Program-made: the position numbers and the translations under genes | In this document: one piece after another, positions 17,479 through 25,308 of the stretch | Position numbering within the stretch: position 1 is the stretch's first letter | How the letters are laid out: each line of letters begins with the position of its first letter | Notes under the pieces: generated by a model | Databases searched by the model: none | Told to the model about the DNA's origin: nothing | Seen by the model: the letters and a program-made list of their open reading frames with translations, nothing else | Source of the DNA: Candidatus Dadabacteria bacterium | GTDB lineage: Bacteria > Desulfobacterota_D > UBA1144 > Nemesobacterales > Nemesobacteraceae | DNA: 64,000 nucleotides | Assembly (NCBI GenBank): GCA_022827275.1 | Contig: JAJDTG010000016.1 | Location: 1 to 64,000, forward strand | Direction of reading: 5' to 3'

Positions 17479-18522
17479 ATGAATCCTGATAGTGTTGATA
17501 AAATTACATCCCACTGTTTAGCCACAGGAACAGAGCCCCTTTTTGGGTTGTTCAGACTTCCTGAAGAGCTGGATGAGGTGAAGGATTCTCTGATTGATGA
17601 AGTAAAGGAATCAGGAGACGGGTTTGATATTGAAAAATATGCACATCTCCCGAATCAGCCGGAACTTTGGTTCATTATTGAGAGAATTAAGAAATCCATA
17701 GAGGAAAAATACGTGGAATCCTTTCTGGACTTTGACCGGTTCATTGAAAATTTCAGTGACAATTTCCCTCAGCTGGCCGATGAAGTGGAAAAGACTGGCC
17801 GCGACCGGGGGCTCCTGAGCATCGGAGAAGAATTTCTTCCTGACAAGGGCTATCCGTTTGTTCAGTGGCTTGAGTCCGAGGAGAACGCCTTTTTTATTTC
17901 AAGATCACTGCCTGGCGCTTCCAACGGGACTCTCCAGCTCTCGGAAAGCTTGCTTTTCCTGATCAGGAATCCAAAGATAAAACTTAAGATAAGGCCTGAC
18001 TGTTTCAGAAAGCAGCCGGTTTCGGATGTTTTCCCGCATTCTGAGCTTGCGCACTGGTACGGCAGGCCGTTCAGTCTGAAGTGGGTCGGGGAGCTTCGGG
18101 GCGAAGAATCGGCGGAGCATGGTCCCGGCGATTCTTCTCTCGATGGACACTGCACTCAGTTCCTCTGGTCTTCGAAGAAAGACGCGGTGGTGCAGTTCAG
18201 CATGGAGGAGTTACCACATAAAGCTGAAGGGAGCCTAGAACAGGCGGATGAAAGAGTACTTACGAGGTTTGTTCACGCAATATTCGATCCGGCAAAAGAA
18301 ATTTTTACTCACCTTGACGGAGCTGTGCGTATATACGATAAATCCGATTACGAGGACCGGATTTTCCGCCGAAAAAATCTCAAGAATTGCGATAAAAGCT
18401 ATCACAAAGCCAAGATATTTCGCGTTGACGGTGAAATTGACTATGAGGCATTTCGTCACGTTGTCGGAGCGTTTTACAAATGGAATCGAATGCCGATTGA
18501 ATATTTTGAGAGGTCCGCTTAA
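17479..18522 (+). CDS. Hypothetical protein, 347 residues
   Basis: I do not recognise the family. The product is acidic and apparently soluble, with no signal peptide, membrane segment or NTP-binding motif visible. Aromatic-rich segments occur in the middle (DKGYPFVQWLES, LAHWYGRPFSLKWVGEL) and at the C-terminus (VVGAFYKWNRMPIEYF). TATAGA lies 5 nt upstream of the ATG, compatible with a near-leaderless transcript. A 49-bp gap separates it from an XRE regulator on the same strand, so the two may form an operon with this gene in the position usually held by a toxin. Confidence 0.6.
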   Translation: MNPDSVDKITSHCLATGTEPLFGLFRLPEELDEVKDSLIDEVKESGDGFDIEKYAHLPNQPELWFIIERIKKSIEEKYVESFLDFDRFIENFSDNFPQLADEVEKTGRDRGLLSIGEEFLPDKGYPFVQWLESEENAFFISRSLPGASNGTLQLSESLLFLIRNPKIKLKIRPDCFRKQPVSDVFPHSELAHWYGRPFSLKWVGELRGEESAEHGPGDSSLDGHCTQFLWSSKKDAVVQFSMEELPHKAEGSLEQADERVLTRFVHAIFDPAKEIFTHLDGAVRIYDKSDYEDRIFRRKNLKNCDKSYHKAKIFRVDGEIDYEAFRHVVGAFYKWNRMPIEYFERSA

Positions 18523-18571
18523 ACAGCGGCCGCATTGACCTTGCGGTCAGGAGAAAGAGGGGAGAGGGATC

Positions 18572-18853
18572 GTGAAAGAGAAAAACATCGGAACATCTTT
18601 TGACAGCTGGCTGGATGAAGAGGGTATCAGGCAGGAGGTTACCGCTAACGCGATAAAGCGCGTATTGGCACACCAAGTGGCGGCGGTGATGACAAAAGAT
18701 GGTCTTACAAGGACTGCCATGGCGCGGAGAATGCGCACCAGCCGTGCCACTCTCGACCGTTTGCTGGATGCGGAAAACGGGTCGGTTACCTTGGCAACAT
18801 TGCAGAAAGCCGCCACGGCGGTCGGACGTGAAGTGCGTCTGGATCTCGTGTAG
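18572..18853 (+). CDS. XRE-family HTH regulator (HigA-like antitoxin)
   Basis: This 93-residue protein starts at GTG behind a GGAGAGGG ribosome-binding site. A Cro/C1-type helix-turn-helix is seen around residues 45-85 (TRTAMARRMRTSRATLDRLLDAENGSVTLATLQKAA split over helices 2-5). Such proteins are usually the second gene of HigBA/RelE-type modules, but no RelE/HigB-like toxin lies upstream. It is therefore either an orphan antitoxin or the regulator of the unknown 347-residue gene before it. Confidence 0.75.
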   Translation: MKEKNIGTSFDSWLDEEGIRQEVTANAIKRVLAHQVAAVMTKDGLTRTAMARRMRTSRATLDRLLDAENGSVTLATLQKAATAVGREVRLDLV

Positions 18854-18892
18854 ACGCAGTTTCAAAAGCCTTCACTGTATGCAGTTGCTAAG

Positions 18893-19060
18893 ATCACTCT
18901 TCACCGCTGCTATGCTCAATTCGAGTTAATTCATCCTTTCATGGGCTGCAACGGTCGGATCGGTCGAATACTCATACCCCTGTTTTTATACAAGAAGCAA
19001 GTCCTGCCGCAGCCGATGTTTTGCTTGAGCGAGTACTTGGAGAGCAACCGGGACGAGTAA
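18893..19060 (+). pseudogene. Fic-family fragment with damaged active site
   Basis: An open stretch of 55 codons reads ...CYAQFELIHPF, then MGCNGRIGR, then LIPLFLYKKQVLPQP and LSEYLESNRDE before TAA. This is the core of a Fic protein, but the expected HPFxDGNGRxGR has become HPFMGCNGRIGR, losing the metal-binding Asp. No N-terminal half or start codon is present upstream, where the XRE gene ends 40 bp away. It is a remnant of a fic gene; an unrelated intact fic lies at 25,309-26,502. Confidence 0.8.
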
Positions 19061-19086
19061 TGTGAACGACTGCGGTTGATTTCAAA

Positions 19087-19557
19087 GTGGGGGGATTGGA
19101 ATGGGTATTATTTCCGCCAAATATTATATGCTTGGACGACCTCGCAATGAGAAAATTTGCCACGCGTCTGGAGAATGACACAAAAACTGAAGGGACCCGG
19201 GAAATCCGCCATTTCTACCTTTCCCGAATTGAATTTCTTCGGGAAGAGGCAACTGCGGAAGGCGTAATTTTCAACAAGGATTCCGAGCGGGACTTCTGGA
19301 CATTTATCGAGCTGTTTCCGTTTATTCGCAGGGGAAGCCTGTTCCTGATGGACAACGGGAACCTTCGAGCCGTCTGGGACGACGATGAAGGTAACCTTCT
19401 CGGCATTCAGTTCTTGGGAAACTCCCTGGCCCGGTATGTTGTCTTCAAACACCGCGCGGAAGATGGACCCGTCTCGCGAGTTGCCGGAACCGACACGCTC
19501 AAAGGTGTGAATGCCCGGATTAAAGCATTTGAACTGGAAATTCTACTGTCTTTATGA
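19087..19557 (+). CDS. Hypothetical protein, first gene of a decayed pair
   Basis: From GTG 19087 the product has 156 residues; an alternative ATG at 19147 (MRKFATRLEND) would shorten it by 20. No named domain is recognised. Its TGA overlaps an ATG by 4 nt, starting a partner ORF (19554) that begins ALPGNDHIVRYMKPS. Pairs of this kind, with a second gene containing DHVVRYVKPS, are familiar to me as hypothetical two-gene units in other bacteria, but I cannot name them. Because the partner is frameshifted here, this gene may no longer be functional. Confidence 0.55.
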   Translation: MGGLEWVLFPPNIICLDDLAMRKFATRLENDTKTEGTREIRHFYLSRIEFLREEATAEGVIFNKDSERDFWTFIELFPFIRRGSLFLMDNGNLRAVWDDDEGNLLGIQFLGNSLARYVVFKHRAEDGPVSRVAGTDTLKGVNARIKAFELEILLSL

Positions 19558-19679
19558 ACGGCAAAGCTCTACCGGGAAATGATCATATCGTCCGCTACAT
19601 GAAACCGAGCAGGCCCGGCAGGTGGAGTCGCTCCGCAGTTTTGTGTTTTCCGGGATTGATAATGCTGGCGCAGGGGTAA
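19554..19679 (+). pseudogene. Frameshifted partner gene of the hypothetical pair
   Basis: The ORF starts MNGKALPGNDHIVRYMKPS, a good match to the start of the partner family, then changes to low-complexity residues and stops at 41 residues. Reading the following bases in another frame gives AGGVAPQFCVFRD and a stop, where related proteins usually continue as VxxxAFxLR with a further SVNWLE-type motif. The simplest view is a frameshift followed by loss of the 3' end. Confidence 0.5.
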
Positions 19680-19701
19680 CAAGTGTCAAGAAAGTTTTGA
19701 G

Positions 19702-19785
19702 TAGCCTGCGGGCTTTTCCAATCTGTTTGTATAGCCTGTTTTCTGTTTCAGGCTACACAAAATGCTTTGTGCCAACCTCAGGCTA
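19702..19785. promoter_or_regulatory. Four TAGCCTG half-sites with exact two-fold symmetry
   Basis: TAGCCTG occurs at 19702-19708 and 19732-19738; its inverse CAGGCTA occurs at 19749-19755 and 19779-19785. Both direct spacings are 30 bp, and inner and outer pairs share the same centre (19743.5). The intervening bases are not complementary, so protein binding is more likely than a long hairpin. The array lies about 100 bp upstream of the abiEi promoter. AbiEi proteins are known to repress their own operon by binding inverted repeats, making this a candidate operator. Confidence 0.55.
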
Positions 19786-19889
19786 CACGAAACGGCTCGT
19801 CCCTGTTTTTTACGGGAGAAGGCTATCTGGTTGATAACTTCGGTGACAACTTCCGAGGTAGTAATACTATTAGGAATTTAATTGACCTC

Positions 19890-19918
19890 TTGCATGTTTT
19901 TTGAAAAAAAGATATACA
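19890..19918 (+). promoter_or_regulatory. Promoter of the abiE operon
   Basis: TTGCAT (19890-19895), a 17-bp spacer and TATACA (19913-19918) form a sigma70-like promoter 41 bp before the chosen abiEi start. Just downstream, AAAGGG and CCCTTT form a short inverted repeat (about 19921-19943) overlapping the expected transcript start. Confidence 0.5.
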
Positions 19919-19959
19919 GAAAAGGGAAAATTAGTTACCCTTTCCGTAGAGGCAAAACA

Positions 19960-20523
19960 ATGAAGATGTCGGCGCTCATCGAATTTCTGGATCTGCTGTC
20001 AGAAAACGGGATATACGCTTTCACCAACAGAATGATCCGGAACGTTTTCCCGGGCGAACCGGAAGAAAACTTGAAAAAGACGCTTTCGAGGGCCGTGTCG
20101 GCCCGCCTGGTCGAAAGAGCCTGCAGGGGCGTGTATCTGTATGCGCGCGCAAACTCCTCCAACGCCTACAGGCTTGAATCAGTCGCGGCCGCGCTTCGCG
20201 GCGGAAAGTACTCTTACGTAAGCCTTGAGACGGCTCTTTCGGAATACGGAATAATAAGCCAGATGACACTTGGCCACCTGACTGTGATGACGACGGGCAG
20301 GAGCCAGAAGTACGTCACGCCCCATGGAACCATAGAGTTCACCCATACTTCGCGGCCGGAATCCGAGATTGTACGCAATACCTTCTGGCAGGACGGAAGG
20401 CCGCTTAGGGTGGCGAACCCTGAGACGGCTTTTGAAGACCTGAGGCGCGTGGGGCGCAACACTCACATGGTCGACATGGAAACTTATCACGAGGTGGCCC
20501 ATGACCGCGATTCCGTTAACTGA
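19960..20523 (+). CDS. abiEi: AbiEi-family antitoxin of a type IV toxin-antitoxin system
   Basis: This 187-residue protein starts at ATG 19960 with AGAGG 7 nt upstream; the open frame extends to 19882 without support. It has an N-terminal winged-helix region (about 1-75, FLDLLSENGIYAFTNRMIRNVF and RACRGVYLYAR) and an AbiEi C-terminal region (YVSLETALSEYGIISQ, PHGTIEFTHT). AbiEi antitoxins repress their own promoter and block AbiEii without stably binding it. It overlaps the toxin gene by 23 nt. The symmetric TAGCCTG array upstream may be its operator. Confidence 0.85.
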   Translation: MKMSALIEFLDLLSENGIYAFTNRMIRNVFPGEPEENLKKTLSRAVSARLVERACRGVYLYARANSSNAYRLESVAAALRGGKYSYVSLETALSEYGIISQMTLGHLTVMTTGRSQKYVTPHGTIEFTHTSRPESEIVRNTFWQDGRPLRVANPETAFEDLRRVGRNTHMVDMETYHEVAHDRDSVN

Positions 20524-21412
20524 AAGGGTGAAAAGAATTATCGAGACCGCTCCGGCCTTGGCGCCGCTACGCCCCGTAATCGAAAAGGAACTCGTCCATT
20601 ACGACATTTTTTACGTCCTGCAGCAAAAGGCCCTGATGTCTGCCGGGATGGCTTTTGTGGGCGGTACGTGCCTGCGCCTCTGCTACGGGTCAAACCGGTA
20701 CAGCGAAGATATCGATTTTCACGCCGGAGAGGATTTTAAGCCAGGGGATTTTGACAGGTTCCGATCCGAACTCGAACGTTACATATCGGATCGTCACGGG
20801 TTTGAAACCGAGGTGAGGAGTCCGAAAGATCTGAAAAAAGACACCGGTTCCCCGGGCAGCCGGGTGAGCACCTGGAAGATTATCATAAAGACCGGCGGGG
20901 ACCGGAAAGATCTTCCCCGGCAGCGGATCCACATAGACGTCGCGCGTCTTCCCGTGTACGAGGCCTCGCCCCGGATTATCAGAACCAATTATCAGGATCT
21001 TCCGGACGGCTACGGCACAATGTTCGTTCGGTGCTCTTCTCTTTCCGAAATACTGGCCGACAAGCTGGTCGCGGTACCCGCGCGCGGCAGCATAAAAGCC
21101 CGGGACTTGTGGGACATACTGTGGTTGCAGCAGAAAGGCGCCGTGCTGAGGCCCGATCTGATCAGGTTGAAAATTGCGGATCACGGGATAACCGAAGATT
21201 ACAAGGCTTTTCTGGAAGACAGGATCGACGGAATGGCGGGGTATTTCGAAAAGCAACTGTTTCAGCAGGAAATGTCGAGGTTTCTTGACAAGGCGGAATT
21301 GTCGGAAACGGCTGCCAAACCGGAATTCGTTGCTTCCCTGGGTGCGCATATCGCGGACACGCTGACAGGCGTTCACGGGGCCCTGTACTCTTCAAAAAAA
21401 ACCGCCCGTTGA
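20501..21412 (+). CDS. abiEii: AbiEii/AbiGii-family nucleotidyltransferase toxin
   Basis: This 303-residue protein is a minimal nucleotidyltransferase of the AbiEii type. The signature GGT at 54-56, followed by Arg 66 and SEDIDF at 68-73, gives the GGTxLxxxxG...RxSxDIDF motif. A second region around 195-215 (ILADKLVAVPARGSIKARDLWDI) is the conserved DKLxA...R..KDxxD block. AbiEii homologues transfer nucleotides to target RNAs (the MenT relative modifies tRNA) and cause reversible growth arrest or abortive infection. All key motif residues are present, so the toxin looks active. It overlaps the antitoxin gene by 23 nt. Confidence 0.88.
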   Translation: MTAIPLTERVKRIIETAPALAPLRPVIEKELVHYDIFYVLQQKALMSAGMAFVGGTCLRLCYGSNRYSEDIDFHAGEDFKPGDFDRFRSELERYISDRHGFETEVRSPKDLKKDTGSPGSRVSTWKIIIKTGGDRKDLPRQRIHIDVARLPVYEASPRIIRTNYQDLPDGYGTMFVRCSSLSEILADKLVAVPARGSIKARDLWDILWLQQKGAVLRPDLIRLKIADHGITEDYKAFLEDRIDGMAGYFEKQLFQQEMSRFLDKAELSETAAKPEFVASLGAHIADTLTGVHGALYSSKKTAR

Positions 21413-21656
21413 GCCTTTATAGCGTGGCAACAAACGCAAAGGGGCGATCATGCGTTAAGACGCCGGGTGGGGCCGCAGCCCCAGCGTGCAAGGTGACGCA
21501 CTCCCGGACGCTTGTAATCTATCCATTATTCCTAATTTCGTCACCCCGTGGTTTCGTCAAGAAGCAAAATGAACCTGCTTCCCGCACAATAACCTAAAAA
21601 TACCTCGACATAATAACCTAAATATCCCAAGGCCGAATCATCGTGACTAAAGTGTA
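21413..21656. other. Intergenic region after abiEii, no gene recognised
   Basis: GC-rich then AT-rich spacer with no ORF that looks coding and no clear terminator. It precedes the diverged repeat at 21657-21745. Confidence 0.5.
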
Positions 21657-21745
21657 TTTCTCTTTGGTAGAAACTGGCAATTCAGCTGTTCTAAACCTGT
21701 AAACAATGGAGTTTCAATACCTGACTATGTCGAATAGGGAGTTTT
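21657..21745 (+). repeat. Copy A of a diverged ~88-bp repeat flanking the second DUF4143 ATPase
   Basis: This tract aligns with 23265-23351: both run TTTCTCTT, CAATTC, AATGGA(G/A)TTTCAATACC, then TATGTCG and GAGTTT, at roughly three-quarters identity by eye. The two copies flank the leftward ATPase gene in the same orientation. In both, the second half reads as the start of a small protein (MSNREF / MSDKEF). Confidence 0.65.
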
Positions 21746-22000
21746 CGGGATTCCTTGTCCCGAGGGATTTTAAAGGCGGATTCGTGTTAAGCCGATGCTT
21801 TACTGTTGCCGATCCGGTTGCCCCGGACGTAGCAATAACACCGTACTTTGCCCGCGGTCAGGAGAAACTCGCTGAACCTGAAGACCCGGCTGCAAGAAAG
21901 ATAAACGAGGAAATTTTCAGACAAAGTCAGGCAATTGCCGGACGTTCAGACAAGTTAATCGCTTCTCTTGCTGAAATTCCACCTAAGGAACATTCTGCAA
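21706..22000 (+). pseudogene. Decayed DUF4238 gene (internal deletion)
   Basis: The reading frame ends in RKINEEIFRQSQAIAGRSDKLIASLAEI, closely matching the C-terminus of the DUF4238 protein at 6029-6847 (RRFNENVFKQSRGIAGRSDKL...). DVAITPYF likewise matches DVAVAYG there. The HxVP start and the middle of the family are missing, leaving about 95 codons. Its 3' end runs into the 3' end of the leftward ATPase, so arrival of that gene or a deletion probably destroyed it. Confidence 0.7.
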
Positions 22001-23137
22001 AAGTTGCTTGGCGGCAATCGCGTGAACCTGTTTGTCAAGCGCGAAGCTCTCCGTGCCCGCGTGGATAATATCTATTCTGGTCAGCCCCAGGTCACGCAGG
22101 GCCGATCGCATCGAGCGGGTGAAGGCGGGAGCCGTGGTGCGTTTTATCTCGAAACCGCGAAGACGGCCGCCTTGGTGCACCACAAGGTCGATTTCCGGTC
22201 CCGAATGAGTTGCCCAGAAATAGCATTGCCCATCCTCGACCCCGAGCGCCCGAATCAGGGTTTCAACGATGAAGCCTTCCCAGGACGCTCCTACCTTGGG
22301 GTGGCGCTCAAGCTCAGCGTGAGTGGCTACGTTGAGGAGATTGTGAAGTATCCCTGAATCACGTATGTAAATCTTTGGCGATTTCACCTGGCGCTTGCCT
22401 GTGTTGGCGCTCCAGGGCTTGAGGGTTCGCACCATGAACGTCGCCTCAAGCACATCAAGATAGCGGCGCACGGCGTGGTGCGAAACACCGAACGCGCGGG
22501 CAAGTTCCGAACCGTTCCAGATTTGCGCGTGATAGTGGGCGAGCATTGACCAGAAGCGGTCAAGAGTCGCGCTCGGTATTCTGATTCCGAGCTGGGGAAT
22601 GTCCCGCTCAAGAAAATCCCGGATGAAAAACCGCCGCCACTCGTAGCTTTGCCTGTGACTGCGCGCGGTGAACGAACGGGGGAACCCGCCTCGAAGCCAG
22701 AGAAGGTCGGCCTTGCTTTCGCCGACTTCGGACAGGGAAAACCCGGGAAGCTGGTAGTAGCCAATCCGCCCGGCCAGGGTTTCCGAGCTTTGGCGCAGCA
22801 GTTCGGGAGACGCGCTGCCTAGAACAAGGAAGCGGGCGGGTCGGCGGGGGCGATCCGACAGCACGCGCAGAGTGGCAAAAAGGTCGGGCCGCCGCTGAAC
22901 TTCATCAAGCACCACGAGGCCGCGCAGGGAAGAGAGCGCGAGCAGGGGGTCGGAAAGGCGCGAGAGATCGGCGGTGGATTCGAGGTCGAAGAAATGAGTC
23001 GGACCTTTTCGGAGCCGGGCAACCTCGCGGGCCAAGGTCGTTTTGCCTACCTGGCGGGCTCCCAGCAGGGCGACGACCGGATTGTGGGAAAGAAGCCGGT
23101 TCAGTTCTTTTAAATGTTGGGGACGTTTAATCATCAT
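21983..23137 (-). CDS. AAA+ ATPase with DUF4143 C-terminal domain (second copy)
   Basis: This 384-residue protein has Walker A LGARQVGKTTL (about 26-36), Walker B LVVLDEVQRRPDLF, sensor LVLGSASPEL, a winged-helix-like middle (SELARAFGVSHHAVRRYLDVL) and a DUF4143 tail with GPEIDLVVHQGG then GFEIK. It differs clearly from the 414-residue ATPase at 16,010, so this is not a recent duplicate. TATAAT lies 5 nt before the ATG and a 17-bp inverted repeat overlaps the promoter, indicating regulation and a leaderless transcript. It sits between two diverged repeats and against a broken DUF4238 gene, marks of insertion. Its biological function is unknown. Confidence 0.85.
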   Translation of the reverse strand: MMIKRPQHLKELNRLLSHNPVVALLGARQVGKTTLAREVARLRKGPTHFFDLESTADLSRLSDPLLALSSLRGLVVLDEVQRRPDLFATLRVLSDRPRRPARFLVLGSASPELLRQSSETLAGRIGYYQLPGFSLSEVGESKADLLWLRGGFPRSFTARSHRQSYEWRRFFIRDFLERDIPQLGIRIPSATLDRFWSMLAHYHAQIWNGSELARAFGVSHHAVRRYLDVLEATFMVRTLKPWSANTGKRQVKSPKIYIRDSGILHNLLNVATHAELERHPKVGASWEGFIVETLIRALGVEDGQCYFWATHSGPEIDLVVHQGGRLRGFEIKRTTAPAFTRSMRSALRDLGLTRIDIIHAGTESFALDKQVHAIAAKQLLQNVP

Positions 23138-23142
23138 GCGGA

Positions 23143-23186
23143 ATTATACCATGAAAATTGGATGCCTGCCATCCAATTTTCATGGT
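23143..23186 (-). promoter_or_regulatory. Promoter with perfect 17-bp inverted repeat
   Basis: Arms at 23148-23164 and 23170-23186 are perfectly complementary (core CATGAAAATTGGATG / CATCCAATTTTCATG) around a 5-nt loop. On the minus strand TATAAT (23148-23143) begins at the inner edge of the repeat and ends 5 nt before the ATPase ATG. A regulator bound to the palindrome would cover the -35 region, so autoregulation or host control is likely. Confidence 0.6.
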
Positions 23187-23264
23187 TGCCGGAAACCGCG
23201 GGCGGGGAATTCTCCACTTTTTCTGACCGGCCACCCAACCCGGCGGTTTGAGGTCCCGGTTGCT

Positions 23265-23351
23265 TTTCTCTTGAGGGAGTCTGACAATTCGGTTATTCAA
23301 AACCCATAAATAATGGAATTTCAATACCCGATATGTCGGATAAAGAGTTTC
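23265..23351 (+). repeat. Copy B of the diverged repeat, with a decayed ORF
   Basis: This tract is the partner of 21657-21745. The downstream bases keep an open frame of about 70 codons (MSDKEFPRETAAS...) with no ribosome-binding site and no recognised family, so I treat 23,187-23,638 as debris rather than a gene. The copy lies on the far side of the ATPase gene, upstream of the TolC-family gene. Confidence 0.55.
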
Positions 23352-23638
23352 CAAGAGAAACAGCCGCGTCGGTCAGGCACATGGCAAGACTATTGCCCCG
23401 CCTTCAATATGGTTGTTACGAAAAACGACATCGTGGAGGAAGGCCGGCAGAGAATAAGGAGACGTGGTTCAGGAATTTTCTGGATTTCTTTGCGTTTCGC
23501 AAGGCAGCGCAGGGCCTGAAATTAGGCTTTTTCCGGTTTTCTCAGTAAATTTTTACCGCGGATTCGGGGAGGATGACGAAGGATCCGGGCCGGGGCCCGA
23601 AACGCCGGGGGCCGGTTCCAACGCAACGGAGCATCTCG

Positions 23639-25201
23639 ATGTCAAAACGCTTTAATATCTTTCTGGTTTTTGCCGCGTGTTTTCTTTTCGCCCCGGTCGG
23701 GGCGGATGCCCTTACGCTTACGCAGGCGAAGATAATGGCCCTTGAGAAAAACCACGATATAAGGGTCTGGAAGCTCGGCGTCGACGCCGCACGCGGGGAG
23801 CACAAGAGCAGACAGGGGGTCTATGATCCCGAGATAAGCTTCATGACTTCCTACGCCGACACGAAAAATCCCACTGCCAGTGCTTTCATAGAGGACGGAA
23901 TAATAAACGCCGAGGTTTTCTCCTTCGGAAGCGAACTCTCCGGAAAGCTTCCTACCGGAACCTTCTACAAGCTCTACGATCTTGAAGTGTCGAGGGCCGA
24001 GACCGATTCTCCGCTTGAGAGCCTGAACCCTTCGTGGTCCGCGAGCCTTGGTTTCAGCGTGGGACAGGAACTGCTCCGCGGCTTCGATATAGCTTCTAAC
24101 AGGGTGTCCGTGGTGCTCTCGAGAAAGGACAGGGACATATCCGTTTACGAATTCGAGCGCATGGTGGCGAAGACGCTTTTTGATCTTGAGAGAAGCTACT
24201 GGGGAGTAGTGGCCGCTGCCCGCGACCGCGACCTTGAGAAAAAAGCCTACGATCTTGCCCTGGACCTTGAGAGAAGAACCGGAATACAGGTGGAGGTCGG
24301 GGTTCTGCCCAGGGTGGCCCTAACTCAGGCGCGCTCCGAGAGCGCCGCCAGGAAGGTGAGAATGATAAACTCTGAGAACTCCTACGAGGCCTCTATGGAT
24401 GCGCTTAAGAACCTGCTTGTTATCCCCCTGGAGGAAGCCGTTGAACTGCTCGAGGTAACCGACTCCATGCCGACTGCATACGAACTGCCTTCGGAGGCCG
24501 TGTCCGTGGTGCAGGCGTTTGAGAAACGCCCCGAGATGCGCCGGGCGGAGCGGGAAATGGAGAAGGCGCAAGCACTCAAGACCTTTTACTCCCGCCAGAG
24601 GCTGCCGCGCCTCACAGTCGAGGGTCGCTTGGAGTATCTGGGCCTCGGAGGCTCTGAGAACCCCGACAGGCTTGTTTTCGGGGGGCTTGACAGCGTGTCC
24701 CCGCGCTTTGCCGATTCCTCGCATGCCTACGACAGCATCGTCGACCGTGATTTTCCGAACTGGAGCGTGACTGGAAGACTCAGCTTTCCCGTTTTCGGAA
24801 GAAAGGCCGGGGGCGACTACGCGAAGGCCCGTGCCGACTATGACCGAAGCGTTATAAGCTACCAGAAGCAGAAAGATGCCGTGCGTCTTGACGTCAGAAA
24901 CGCCATAAGGGAAATTGCAAGCAGCCAGAAGAGGATGGAGGCTGCCCTGCTTTCCACCAACTTGGCCAGGGAGGTGCTCGGAAACGAGGAGGAGAAGTTC
25001 AAGGCGGGACTTTCCACCACGAGAGAGATTCTCGAAGCTCAGAGGGATCTCATAAGCGCCGAGGCCAACTACATAAGTGCTTTTGCCAGCCACCGGATAG
25101 CCCTTGCCGATCTTGAGCGTGCGAGGGGGACGATGATAGAGAGCAATTCTTTTCTCATAGAGAACCACTCGGACATCGGGTCTTATCTTGAGGATGACTG
25201 A
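23639..25201 (+). CDS. TolC-family outer-membrane efflux protein
   Basis: From ATG 23639 the product has 520 residues, with GGAG 7 nt upstream; the open frame to 23573 is rejected because ATG 23639 gives a clean signal peptide (MSKRFNIFLVFAACFLFAPVGADA). The mature part begins LTLTQAKIMALEKNHDIRV, the usual start of OEP/TolC proteins (PF02321), and has two long alpha-helical hairpin repeats ending AHxIALADLERARG-like (SHRIALADLERARG). TolC-like trimers form the outer-membrane duct for RND, ABC or type I export systems. No inner-membrane pump or adaptor gene is adjacent, so its partner is elsewhere. Confidence 0.88.
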   Translation: MSKRFNIFLVFAACFLFAPVGADALTLTQAKIMALEKNHDIRVWKLGVDAARGEHKSRQGVYDPEISFMTSYADTKNPTASAFIEDGIINAEVFSFGSELSGKLPTGTFYKLYDLEVSRAETDSPLESLNPSWSASLGFSVGQELLRGFDIASNRVSVVLSRKDRDISVYEFERMVAKTLFDLERSYWGVVAAARDRDLEKKAYDLALDLERRTGIQVEVGVLPRVALTQARSESAARKVRMINSENSYEASMDALKNLLVIPLEEAVELLEVTDSMPTAYELPSEAVSVVQAFEKRPEMRRAEREMEKAQALKTFYSRQRLPRLTVEGRLEYLGLGGSENPDRLVFGGLDSVSPRFADSSHAYDSIVDRDFPNWSVTGRLSFPVFGRKAGGDYAKARADYDRSVISYQKQKDAVRLDVRNAIREIASSQKRMEAALLSTNLAREVLGNEEEKFKAGLSTTREILEAQRDLISAEANYISAFASHRIALADLERARGTMIESNSFLIENHSDIGSYLEDD

Positions 25202-25308
25202 TCCGCCTGAACGGTGCTGAGTCCGTTTCTTTTTATCGTCGGTATAACAGACGTATCATGGAAGGATGATCGCAATCCGCTCGGATAACCCCGATTTCCG
25301 CCGCAGCG

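Noticed and set aside
19147-19557. Internal ATG as the certain start of the 156-residue hypothetical gene
   Set aside because: It is plausible, but no ribosome-binding site separates it from GTG 19087, so the longer form was kept with a caveat.
274-23526. 14-nt match GGCCTGAAATTAGG at 274-287 and 23513-23526 as a repeat family
   Set aside because: A single match of this length is expected by chance in 64 kb; the flanks do not align.
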